In this document: one piece after another, positions 12,901 to 23,200 of the stretch | Numbering within the stretch: the stretch's first letter is position 1 | Layout of the letters: the number at the start of each line of letters is the position of its first letter | Assembly (NCBI RefSeq): GCF_003672135.1 | Contig: NC_039510.1 | Coordinates: 496,001-560,000, forward strand | Direction: 5' to 3' | DNA from: Ooceraea biroi | Lineage: Eukaryota; Arthropoda; Insecta; Hymenoptera; Formicidae | Length of the DNA: 64,000 bases | Notes under the pieces: generated by a model | Seen by the model: the letters and a program-made list of their open reading frames with translations, nothing else | The model's database searches: none | Told to the model about the DNA's origin: nothing | Translations under genes and position numbers: made by a program

Positions 12901-15514
12901 CATTATAATAAACTTGACGAGAGAAAGAGAGAGAAAGAGAATGGTGCACCGGGAGGACGGGGGCTCATTGAACAAAACGCTTTTGTCATTTCGCGCAACA
13001 AAGCCGGACGCACGATGTGGCGAAATAGGCTCGCTCACGGGACAGGGAACGAGGGTTTGTGGGCACGAGCGGCTTGGTATAACCGCGAAGTGTATAAAGC
13101 GGAAACCGTACACCATCTACCGTACATCGGAATCATGTTGCCGGGGTTGGTCACCATTAACCGTCCGCTGCAGTCTACCGTTTTTCCTAACGCATCCAAT
13201 AGCGAATTTCGTTTTCTTTGGAATGTGATTTTGCGAGTGACACGAGTACAGTGGACACATATAAAAACGAAGCTGATGCGTTGGGAAGGGAGAAAGAAAA
13301 AATAGCTCGACGACGACGCATCGTAATTCCGTTTTGGTGTGCGTATCGAGATCCGAGAAGTAAGAGCGCGGCGCCCTATCGTTAGGGAGCGCCTTTACTG
13401 CTCTGCTCCCCGGCTTGGAACCGCGCGAGATGACTCATTCGATGAGGGGGTTCACGCACCCCTACGGGACAGCCGCAGTCGCTCCGACGAGGGTGGTTTG
13501 GTAATAAACGAGAGCTCCGCGAGGCCCGACGCACCGATGCACGGAACGGCGATAAAAGAGTACCCTGGAAAAGTCCCCCGCTCACAAAGTCGGATCGTAA
13601 TTCCGCACCGTTCTTCTCCTGCATCTCGAGGGACGCGGGCGTAATCCTCGTAACAGCTCGCGACAATGACGAACGACGCGAGAAAAACGTGCTCCACTGC
13701 CGTAAGCTGTTTTACTGCGCTCGCTCGCATCCAATGATCGTTGCACGCACTTGCAAGTGCGCGCGAGAGATACGAATCTCGCGTCTATAAAACGGTAAGC
13801 GTGAATCGATCGGGAACAGCCGAGTTGTTTCAAGGAACAGCGACATTTTCGCGCTGCGGCGTGTTATCTGGCCGAGCAAATCATGTCGTGGAATATGATG
13901 TATTTGAACGCAATCACAAGGATCTGGCACACACGCGTGCACTACCAGGAAACGTTTAAGGCGCGGAATTCTTCAACGGGGTTTTGCAATTTCTGCCAAA
14001 AGCGCACCGAGATAACGGGCACCACTCGCGAGAATCTGCCGTTTTCGCGACAGAGATAAAATTTTTGCGAGTCCGCCGATCCCATTATCTCGACCGAAAC
14101 GTTTCGTTCGTCTGGTAATCGACTTACCGGCGCGCCTAACCAATCGCAATCGCGTCCAGACCTCGGGGAAAATTCGAAGGGTGGCATACAAAGAGGGGCG
14201 ATACAGACAACGGGGAATGCGGAATAATCGAACTTCCGCACGCGTGAGCCCTCCGCCCAACGCTTACGATCGCGCGTCCCAGCGCGTACCGCGTCAGTAA
14301 CAGTAATACGCGCCCTTATCCGAGGGGTGGCGACCGGTCCCGTCGTTCAGAGTCATTTACGTATAGATTATCGAATAATACGTTCACCTGACGTATGACT
14401 AACGACGGTATCGATAACTCTAATAATAAAAACGCCGTTTTTCCGGTTGTTCGTAAGGAATGAATTAAACGGGGAAGAAAAAAAGAAAAATGTTAAAAAT
14501 TTGATCTCGATAAGACTCACGAATACATGCTCGAAAGTCATACTCGGTTCTTTCTTTGAAGGAAGTTGATTTAGGAATTTATGCCGCAACGAAACTCCGC
14601 TTTCGTGTTTTCGCACGCGAAAGTGCACTTGTGCAAGTGCATGCGCACGCGACCGATCCGGAACGTAAGAAGCCACACGGTAAACTACAAATAAACTTTA
14701 TGCGCGGCCTGAGATTAACTCTGGAATAAAAAGTGCCGACGACCCTCTCACCCTCTCACGGGAGGACGGAACTTCTCCCATCAGTCTCGTGATCACGTAA
14801 TAACTTAAACGCGGCCCGGCGGGAAAGTTTACTTTCCCGCAACGGCCCGAAGTCGCCGGGCGGCGTCGAAAAGTGTAGTAGCTCGCAACGATCGTTTCCC
14901 CGCCGCAGGACCGTAGGACCTATATCCCAAATGTTTCCCTATGTTCTTACGAAACTGAATGTGAAACTGACCGCAAGTAACATCCGCTCTCTCTTACGCG
15001 GAAGTTACGTGAATACGTAAATAGGATCGCAGGACATAAGGGACTCCCGCCTATCTCTTCCGTCTTTTTATCCATTTTCAATGCTGTGATCAAGTTGCAT
15101 TAATAATGCACGACTTGTATCTCGTCTCAGCTCCCGCGACGCGACGTGCTGGGAAACCACGTGAAATTGAAGACGCAGCGAACGTGGTTTCGCGCGCAAA
15201 TTAGCATAATACGCCACGAATGACACTTGCAACGTATGTATCAGGCGTGGTGCACGCGAAGGCTCGTTCTATGCATACCACCTACCGTCTCATCCCGACT
15301 TCCTGGATGGCGCAATTAATAAATTCGCTACGTTACTTAACGCGTACCATCATACCCAGCCGGATTAAAAATACGCCCTGCCTACCTGCCTACCTACCTA
15401 CGTTCCGAGTGTGTCGTTACAGGCGGCGGTGGTACCGCGGGTATGCAGCGCGTTTACGTAAGACAACGGCAGCAGCGTAAAAACGACCGAAGGGACCGCA
15501 GGATTAGCGGACGA
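9961..15514. other. No gene seen; CpG-rich patches
   Basis: Composition is mixed, with a GA-rich run at 12918-12941 and a palindromic GCACTTG/CAAGTGC hairpin at 14625-14640. A Ras-like fragment (GKTCLMN) after a possible acceptor at 9977 is treated as rejected. Frames of 130-140 codons near 12700-13300 are open on opposite strands and unrelated to anything I know. Confidence 0.55.
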
Positions 15515-15573
15515 CTCTTTCTTTCTTTCTTTCTTTCTCTTTCTCTCTCTCTTCTTCTGACGATCTCTCTCCA
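15515..15573. repeat. CTTT/CT pyrimidine tract
   Basis: Several CTTT copies pass into CT repeats and then a pyrimidine-rich run ending in CCAG. The tract is a microsatellite and would also serve as a strong polypyrimidine tract for the candidate exon that follows. Confidence 0.85.
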
Positions 15574-15574
15574 G

Positions 15575-15643
15575 GCGTTGTACCGCGTCGAGAACCAAAT
15601 TAGCGAGGGGGCTTATTACCGCGACTGCAGCTGTGCAACCGCC
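15575..15643 (+). other. Candidate short exon, 23 codons, unidentified
   Basis: A very long pyrimidine tract ends in CCAG directly before this segment, and a GTAATC donor-like site follows it. The frame beginning at the first base is open (ALYRVENQISEGAYYRDCSC) and most codons end in G or C. The frame closes at 15682 if not spliced. I do not recognise the peptide. The tract is a microsatellite, so the acceptor may be accidental. Confidence is low. Confidence 0.12.
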
Positions 15644-17180
15644 GTAATCCGCCGCCGGTGCTCTTCTACCGGGTGTGCGTAGCCGTGTAACCGAGGCTCT
15701 TCGCGGTACGTTATTGTCTCTAATTTAAACCGGTGATTTCCTGTCACTCCGGGTCGTGGCTAAGGCTCTGCGATACTACGTACATGTACCCGCTCTCTTT
15801 TCTCTCTCTCTATCTCTCTTTCTCTGTACGAGCGAGTACCCATTCGCTCGCTCGCTCTCGTTCATTCATTCGCCACGGGCTGGCTGCAGAACAGGATTAC
15901 GTGGGCTAGATCAGTACGACGCAAAGTAGTGGTTCGCGAACCGGTAAAGTTTCTCAATTAATTTAAGAAATTAAGTATCAGAATAGCCAAGTACATGCAA
16001 AATGCCCATTAATTTGCGATTTCTAATTTATGAATTTGATAAAACCTGGTACTTATAATTTTGTGACACGTTCAGTTTAAGATCTTTAGAAAAAGGTATG
16101 TCTTTTCGTCAGTTTTATATTAAAATACATTAAACGTGATTAGATGCAACTGTATCAAAAGTATCATCAGTCAGATTTTATACCTCACTTTTGTTGCGAC
16201 ATGAAAAATTCCATAAGTTTCTTCTATAGGTTCTCTAATTTTCCAAAACTATGGAAAATCAACTGTCGATTAGACATATAGAATAGTTTGAGGAACACTG
16301 CCCATTGCTTCGGTATGCATGCGGAATAAGCGTGGGTTTCTTTGGCGTTGGCCACCGGCGACGTCACTGACGTTATGGGGCGCATAAGCGGAGGAAGCGA
16401 TCGCGCCAAGTCCGAGAAGAGTAAAGACGAGAAGCTTTGTGTGCGTCCGGTAATCCTGTCTCGGAACATACATGCTTTTTATAAAAATACACTCTCCCAA
16501 GCGGAACCTGTAATGTTAAGAGTATCCAAGCGAGAAGACGCGTACGAGATGCCAACAGTCGAGTGTGGTAGTCACAGATAAGAATATTTCTCCCGACGTG
16601 AAGACATTTATATCTTAACGGAATGTGGAGAGATTTTGATTACATCATATTTTTGCATTAACGACATCGTGCCTTCATTTCTTTTTCTCTCAATGCAATA
16701 TTCGCAATATTGTTAAACATGTTACTCAACATCCTGAAAGTCTTATCTCATTGGCACACACGATGAACACGGGCCGAAATGTTATTGTGAAACGTAGCCG
16801 GTATTCCGGCGGTATTCCGTGCGAGGAACGATCGGTCGGTGCCACGCGAGAAAAGCAACGTTCCTCTTTATGACGTACAAGCGATCTCTCGCGAGAGCCA
16901 GTAGTGTAACGCGTACACCAACGCGAAACCGGTCGAGCTATTATTTTTTTATGACGTAATTATCGAAGCTTGCTCTGCGCGGAATTGGCCCGGGCATAGA
17001 CCACTCTCTCTTTCTCCTCCGCTCCTTCGCGCTGGCCCTACCGCCCATCTCGCTCGTTCTGTCCGTAGTCGAGCATGAAGGTCCAATCTTTGATGTTCTG
17101 ATTTTGTTATAGACTACACGAGAGAGAAAGAGAGAGAAAGCTTTAGTTCCATATAATTTCCACGTTATTAATCCGCTCAG
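15644..17180. other. No gene seen
   Basis: A CT-rich tract lies at 15797-15831, then a GCTC-rich run, an AT-rich stretch at about 15950-16260 and a GA-rich run at 17120-17140. No identifiable exon or RNA gene was found. A minus-strand frame of 165 codons covers 16941-17438, but it begins at GTG, has no splice support and overlaps the more coding-like plus-strand segment at 17181. Confidence 0.5.
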
Positions 17181-17309
17181 GGTCGTGCCGCATTCCCGTT
17201 TGCACCCGAGCCGCCGCACATCCCGGTCGAGGACTTCTACTCGGCCCGGATCAGCGAGATCACTTTGCCTGGCTCGGGTTACTCTCCGGGCGATGTATAT
17301 ACATACAAG
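17181..17309 (+). other. Candidate internal exon, 43 codons, unidentified protein
   Basis: The segment follows a CTCAG acceptor with a possible branch sequence (attaat) about 10 bases upstream. It ends AAG before a GTGCAT donor-like site and is in phase 0 at both ends. An in-frame stop (TAA) lies at 17169-17171, just inside the putative intron. The peptide includes HIPVEDFYSARISEITLPGS, and about 70% of third codon positions are G or C, with mixed hydrophobic, acidic and aromatic residues unlike the Arg/Ser-rich chance frames nearby. The frame stays open to about 17388 if unspliced. The polypyrimidine tract is weak. I cannot name the family, and it may be coincidence. Confidence 0.25.
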
Positions 17310-18778
17310 GTGCATCTCGCCGGAGATATCTCCCGAGAAAATACTCTTTACAATGCGCGCGATAAAATCACCGATGTATACATATAATAATAAGACGATC
17401 AAAATCCGATCGGTCTCGTTATGGAAACTGCGCGGCACCGAGCACGAAAAACATCATTACTCCTAAACACAAGGTACGGCCGCATAAATTGTGAGCTTAA
17501 CGATACGCGGCATCGAGAAAAAGCATCGTCTCTAACGGATCTCGAGCGCTGTTAAAATGCGTCCCGTTAACGTCGTGCCATTTATTCGCATTTCATCATG
17601 ACATTTCCGAGAAATAAAATCCTCTCGAAAATGGGATCTACAGATCGTTTTACGCTCCTTCAATGATTTCTCCAAAACGCATCTTGTTCGGCATTTAGCG
17701 TTATCTTACCGTGACACGGAATTACACGGTGAAACTGCTTTGAAGAACGGGGCTTTTAACGCGGGAGCGTACGTATAAACGACGATATGACGCCGGCGCC
17801 GTTTCGAGGAGCGTGTTAAAAATACATATCCTCCTCTGCAGCCGGCAGAGTATCGCGACTCCTTAGGTTTTTCGTTGATTTATTCACTTCTCTATATTTA
17901 GACAAGTCCCTGCCGCTTCTACGCGCGGAATAATCTATGTCTTACGAATTATTCATACTCAGACCAGATTTGTTACTCTTCCTTTCAATTTCGCAGTGTA
18001 ACACGTTTAAAAATCTAATGGAATAAGAGAGGAATATAAATTCATCCTTATTGTGTGATGGCGAACGAAGGAAAAACGCGCGAGAAATAAGTTTGCTAAA
18101 ATGTTTCTCGCTGGTTGTTATTATTTTTCCACCCGACGCAACACGATTAGTTTATGCTATGCAGTTGGCAAAACAGCGTCAATTGCAGTGCGACATCTTA
18201 TAAAAATCCACTTTTTCACCTGACGACAGTGCTTTCGCGCGCTTCGAGGTGCATCGACCGACCGACCGAGATCGGTGACACCACCGAATGTCGGAAGGCA
18301 AATATAATTTTAATGGAATCGCACGTCGAATCATCCGCGGTGCCCCGCACCCGTCATACAAATTTCGTCTCTCAGGCTGTTCACGTTCCGAGTCCCCACA
18401 TATTGTTCCATCGTAATCTCCTCAGCGCGCTGTCACAAAAGGCTGCTAAATCCGCTTAACACGCGAACGCGATCAGGATCAGGCGACAATTTGTCGCGTT
18501 GCTGACCGAGCCGTGGCAGTTTTGCGACGCGAAAAACTCATTAACCGTACCGCTAATAATATCACGAGGCATTACGCGTTTATTCGCGCGATACCTATCA
18601 TTATCCCGTTGTTGGATCTTTATTTACACTATCGAATGATTAGCAATTATCCCGTTACTTCATCTTTATTATGCAATATATTTTTAAGCTCATTTCCGCA
18701 ATAGCAGCGCTTTGTGTATAAGTCTCGACTATAAAATTATTTTTTATAAAATTATATTTCCATTAATTTTTATCTTCC

Positions 18779-18809
<31 letters not shown>

Positions 18810-19290
18810 TCTCACTCTATCTCAATGCATCCGTTACATGTTGCAATCCGCTGGGACTGTCGCCATAAATATTATACCCGCTATAAATAAGCATTACGGG
18901 AAACATACACACACTTTTTCCTAATTGAAATGCGCATAGGTTCCGGCGTACGTGAAATCGATATACAGTCGCGCGTATGTGCATTCGATTATTCGTTGTA
19001 CACATGCAGCTGCCACTCAGGAAATTAACTGTCAAGATAGCTTCAAAGCTGCGCATTCTTCGGCTCGGCGGTTGTCGATCCGCGCGAATGCATTGAATAA
19101 GAAGAAATACAGCGAGTCATTATGTACCGAATTGTGCAACAAGGACGGTAAGAATGCATTGCAAATCTAGGTGTATAGATTTTTACGCACTTACATGTAT
19201 AAAATCGTGTAATTACTTTTTACGCATTATTTAAGTGTTATTCTACTACATATTTTATGTTACACACAGTTTATGCGTGAGCGAGTATAC
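17310..19290. other. No gene seen; AT-rich towards the right
   Basis: GC content falls steadily from about 18500 onward. A CT microsatellite lies at 18778-18822. The frames at 18154-18459 and 18952-19170 have no recognisable domain or splice context. Confidence 0.55.
18778..18822. repeat. (CT)n microsatellite
   Basis: A CT run followed by CACTCTCACTCTATCTC variants on the plus strand. Confidence 0.9.
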
Positions 19291-19298
19291 ATAGCTAT
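19291..19298. repeat. Target-site duplication, left copy
   Basis: ATAGCTAT abuts the left inverted end. The same eight bases abut the right end at 20194-20201. An 8-bp duplication is the hallmark of hAT-superfamily insertion. Confidence 0.85.
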
Positions 19299-19313
19299 TA
19301 GGGTTGCACGAGA
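19299..19313 (+). repeat. hAT-like left terminal inverted repeat
   Basis: TAGGGTTGCACGAGA, the exact reverse complement of the right end. Confidence 0.9.
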
Positions 19314-19316
19314 TAC

Positions 19317-19411
19317 CAAGACTAGTCTTGGTATTGTCTTGGTCTTGTCACACATTCCGAGACAAGATCAAGACGAGACTTTGTAATTAATTATCAAGAC
19401 AATACCAAGAC
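19317..19411. repeat. Left subterminal CAAGAC motif array
   Basis: Seven CAAGAC motifs, counting both orientations, lie within 95 bases just inside the left end. Clustered short subterminal repeats are the known binding sites of hAT transposases. That this hexamer is the site here is inference. Confidence 0.75.
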
Positions 19412-19473
19412 GAAGGTGTCGAGATTATTGATCTTGTCAAGATTCTTGGTTTTAAAAAAAGAAAATTAAATTA

Positions 19474-19742
19474 AAAGTTAGCAATATCTTTCCCAGTATG
19501 CTTTCCATTTGATGGTGTAATGTAATGAAAATCTAATGTTAATGACTGAAACTTCCAATTGTTATCTATAAAATGTATAGTAACTCCGTAATATGATTCA
19601 AAATTTGGCGCAGTCCAGCCATCAATTGTAAAAGAAAATTTACTTTCTCTTTCATAGCATTTCTTTTAGGCATATTTATATTAGAATTTATTCTTCGAAA
19701 AAACTGTTGCGTCAATTCGTCATTGAAAAATGTAAACGGAAG
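19474..19742 (-). pseudogene. hAT transposase fragment, frame-broken
   Basis: The minus strand carries two consecutive pieces of a hAT (ZBED-type) transposase. The upstream piece (about 19742-19655) reads LPFTFFNDELTQQFFRRIN, matching the hAT segment before the catalytic core (LPF.F.....F...L..LNP). A frame change near 19655-19665, with a stop at 19666-19668, leads to the second piece (about 19665-19474). It contains FTIDGWT, then YYGVTIHFID and HTGKDIA, matching the conserved hAT block with the first catalytic Asp (DxWT, VTxHFID..W, HTG.NI). A stop at 19471-19473 ends it. The C-terminal core and dimerisation region and the N-terminal BED finger are absent, so it cannot make active enzyme. 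The family assignment comes from known hAT motifs, and the frame breaks are seen directly. Confidence 0.85.
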
Positions 19743-20069
19743 TCTTTTGTAACTTCACACATATAATATAACAAGCGAAAATCGCGTACATGTGAGCTCG
19801 GCTCTTGGGCTAGTTTGGAATAGCAGAAGAGGATAGATATATTATTTTTCTGTCTCCTACCAAGCGGGTAACGTTACATATAAATACATATATATGTATT
19901 GTTTTGAGAAGAGTAGACAAATGACATAAATATATATAATTATTTTCAATTATATTATAAAGATTATATTAAATATTATTGTAAATAATTGTTGAGTATA
20001 CAATTGTTAACATTTATTAACAATTGTTAAATAAAAATGGTTAATTTCGATTAATTGTTAAAATCGAGA

Positions 20070-20176
20070 CAAGACAAGACAAGACAAGATTTTGGTCCAA
20101 AAATTCACTCAAGATCAAGACAAGATTAAAATTTTCAAGACCAATACAATATTTTCACGAATATTGTCTTGTCTTG
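20070..20176. repeat. Right subterminal CAAGAC motif array
   Basis: Seven more CAAGAC/GTCTTG motifs lie just inside the right end. Three of them overlap in a 5-bp-period CAAGA run at 20070-20090. Confidence 0.75.
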
Positions 20177-20178
20177 GG

Positions 20179-20193
20179 TCTCGTGCAACCCTA
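20179..20193 (-). repeat. hAT-like right terminal inverted repeat
   Basis: TCTCGTGCAACCCTA, a perfect inverted copy of the left end. Confidence 0.9.
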
Positions 20194-20201
20194 ATAGCTA
20201 T
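20194..20201. repeat. Target-site duplication, right copy
   Basis: ATAGCTAT, identical to 19291-19298. The site is itself a palindrome. Confidence 0.85.
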
Positions 20202-23200
20202 TATTAATTACCTTTAGATACTAAACTACGCTTACATACTAAATTACACATTTAAGAATTACTAGATATATGCAAAATTTTTAGTCTTTTTTCAATGCTC
20301 TGGTATTCTTATTTATACTTTAAATAAATTAACGCTTTTTTATATTTGTGAAGAGTTGGCATCGAAATTTGTAAAATGTCACACTTCATGATTTAACGAT
20401 AAACAATAATGAACACGATAAGCAATGAAAAGCTACATATGCTATTCAGCAAACCATTTTGGACTTCGGTTAGAAAGTTTTTCTACACGCGGTGTATTCA
20501 CCCAACTTAGCGCCTTCGAATACCATTACCATTTATTTCAATCGATACAGTACTTTTTAACTGAATAGTACTTACGAGATGAAATACAAAAAATCTTTTT
20601 TCGCAAAGGAATTCGAAATTTACTCAAGAAATGCAAGCAAACCGTAAAAAACGAGGGCAAATATTTTGATGACTAAATTGTATGCATATATGTACTTAAA
20701 AAAACGTTCAAAAAATGACTAAAACATTTGCATATACCTATACTTTTCTTCATTTTTATGTACTTTGTACTGTATACCGTATTATACACAGCGAAACGTT
20801 CTAAATTAAACGTTTAAATGTGTAAATTTAGTTTTTATGCGGTGAAATATGTAATTTCTTCGCAATTTAAAATTTTAAAATTTTACAAAAACTCAAATCG
20901 AATCACACGCCCATACGTGTGCAGCTTTACACATGGAAATGTGCAGTTACTACATCCTTGGATTTGCAACGTACGCGGCGGTAAATTTGAGTTTAAATAA
21001 CTCTTTGAAGATACCGTTGTTCCGCGCATTCACCTTGTGCTGTGTGCGTAACCGACGAGATTAAGGCTGAGATGCAAAATAAACGTGCATCCGATCGCAT
21101 CCCATCTGAGCATGGAGGAAAGTATTTCTGGAGATAATAATTTTCCGTCAAGCCATGTTAGCGTAATTAATTTTTCCCTCCACTGCCCTCGAAACTTTCG
21201 GCGGTAAATAATTTTTCAAGAGCAGGACAAACAGCATCATTTATCACGAGTGTATTGTTACAAAGAAGCGCGCAGTTTGCCTCGTTTCCCAGGGTTTACA
21301 GGATAGGCACTGCCTGCTGTGGAATCCTTCGCAGTGCCAGGTGTTTCTGAGACTACCTGCCTGCACTCGGAAGAGATTTCCTTCCAAAGGTCGTATCTTG
21401 AATATCGACAGTAACTATCGTTCACATTGTGTATGGTCAAGCAATTATCGATGAATTTTGTCGGTTTTACTCCATCATTTCGAATCTCGCGTAAAAATTT
21501 CTCATCCGATAAAATACCACGCACGTTTTGCATCAACAAAAAAAAATTGGAAATTTCCGACAAAATGAAATTTTTAGTTAGCTTTCCATTCTGCTGCAGG
21601 AAAAATCACGCAATCGTCTTCGAACAATGATGCAGTCGACATTTCGTTAGATTGTCATTCCGCGGATTTCCAAGTTGTGCGTCATAGTATTCAATTAAAA
21701 ATATATTTTTATTAAGGTTAATACTTTCCTCGATATTCAGCTATTGAATCTACGCTCTCATGGTGAAATTCCGCAATCCGATAAAACTAAACCGTATTCC
21801 ACTTTCATTCGCATTGTTTCCGCGCGCAGTGCAATTGTTGAACCTTGAATTAAGCCGCCACAGCACCTGTTCCCTGATCTCATTTGTGTTTCACCGATTA
21901 GGAAATCACGGCGTTTCTCGAGGAGGAATCTCCAAGTTATCGAGAAGCAGCGTTGCACGTTACACGCGCAGGGTCAACGACTGAGAACTATTCGAAGCCT
22001 GTTAAAGCCACGCGGTGTGCACACGCGTGCAACATCATGAGAATACAGGAGAGCTCGCAATCGGGCGATCGACAGTGTCTCTGAAGCGGAAAACCGACAA
22101 CAACGACGACAACGACGATGCCGGTCGCGTAATCGATAAGATGGCGTAAAATCGACGGGCTATCGATCGCTCGCGCGCGTTCACACGTTCCCGCCGATCG
22201 AGCCGGGGTGCAAGGTTCTCGGCATCCGCGCGTGGAATGTCGTATGCCGTATGTCGATCCGAAAAACCTCGGGACCGGGTCGGGTCAGGTATATATCGCG
22301 GCAGATCGCGTTTCTCAACATGTCGCGCAGCGCACACGTATACCGCTCGCGCCCCGCTTGGCCCCCTTTCTTTCTCCCTTGCAGTAGGTGCACGTGTGCA
22401 CGTTTCTCGCCTTTTTCATGCTCTGCTTCTCGCGACGCGAGTGGTGGCGAGTTGGGTTCTGCAGCGGGCACTCTTGCAGACACTTATGAGAACACGTGAG
22501 TGACATTTTGGGGTGTGTTTATGTACGATTCCGTGTTCAGCCGAGATAACGCGATCGTTCTCGTCGCCTTTCTTTTTCGGGACCTGACGAGAACCTCGGC
22601 TAGATCTGTCTCGTGATCGCATAAGCGACGTCCGTTTCTCTCCCGTTGGAATTAACCGGGGCGAGGTGACGAGAATGCGCACCGCGCGACACTCGAGAGC
22701 TCGAGTTGCGGAAGACGAAGGGGGGATAGAAAGAAAGAACAGGCGGAGCGAAGCAGCGCGTTCTTGCACGCTTATATACACATACGGTGACGTTGATCGT
22801 AACCGCCGAGCGAAAAACGATGTTTAGTCTGAACCGAAGATGCGCTCAACAGCCGGCGAATTCCACGCGGGGTAATATAAATGCTATATTGAATGAATTT
22901 ATCGATAACATCGGGAATTATTCACGTATATATAATAATGAATAATGAGGACGTTAATTGCATTCTATTGCGCGGTATCAAGCATCGATAGCCTGGGGCG
23001 AAATGATGGTTTTTCGGACCAATAATTCGCATTGCGAGAACACGACGAGGTATAGGACCACGTTCTGCCAGCGACGTCGAGCTGGCTCTTGAATTTCGCG
23101 ACGAGCAGAGTTCGTTATCGCAGAGCAGTCGGTTATCATACATTTACTCGTAGACGCTCCTCTGCACACGTTAATGCATACACACGCGGTACAGCGTGTT

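Larger units (their letters stand above)
19299..20193 (-). mobile_element. Non-autonomous hAT-like DNA transposon, 895 bp
   Basis: The element is bounded by perfect 15-bp terminal inverted repeats (TAGGGTTGCACGAGA) and flanked by identical 8-bp ATAGCTAT duplications. Both features fit the hAT superfamily. Inside each end is an array of CAAGAC motifs, as expected of hAT subterminal transposase-binding repeats. The centre holds two minus-strand pieces of a hAT transposase in different frames. At 895 bp it is too short for a complete hAT transposase (about 600 residues), so it is an internally deleted or decayed copy that would need enzyme from elsewhere to move. The interior is AT-rich against CpG-rich surroundings and includes a 10-bp-stem inverted repeat (CAATTGTTAA/TTAACAATTG) at 20001-20026. 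The intact ends and target duplication suggest a not very old insertion. Confidence 0.9.

Noticed and set aside
16941..17438. A 165-codon minus-strand frame.
   Set aside because: It starts at GTG, runs through a GA microsatellite, and overlaps the more coding-like plus-strand segment at 17181. Several frames this long are expected by chance.
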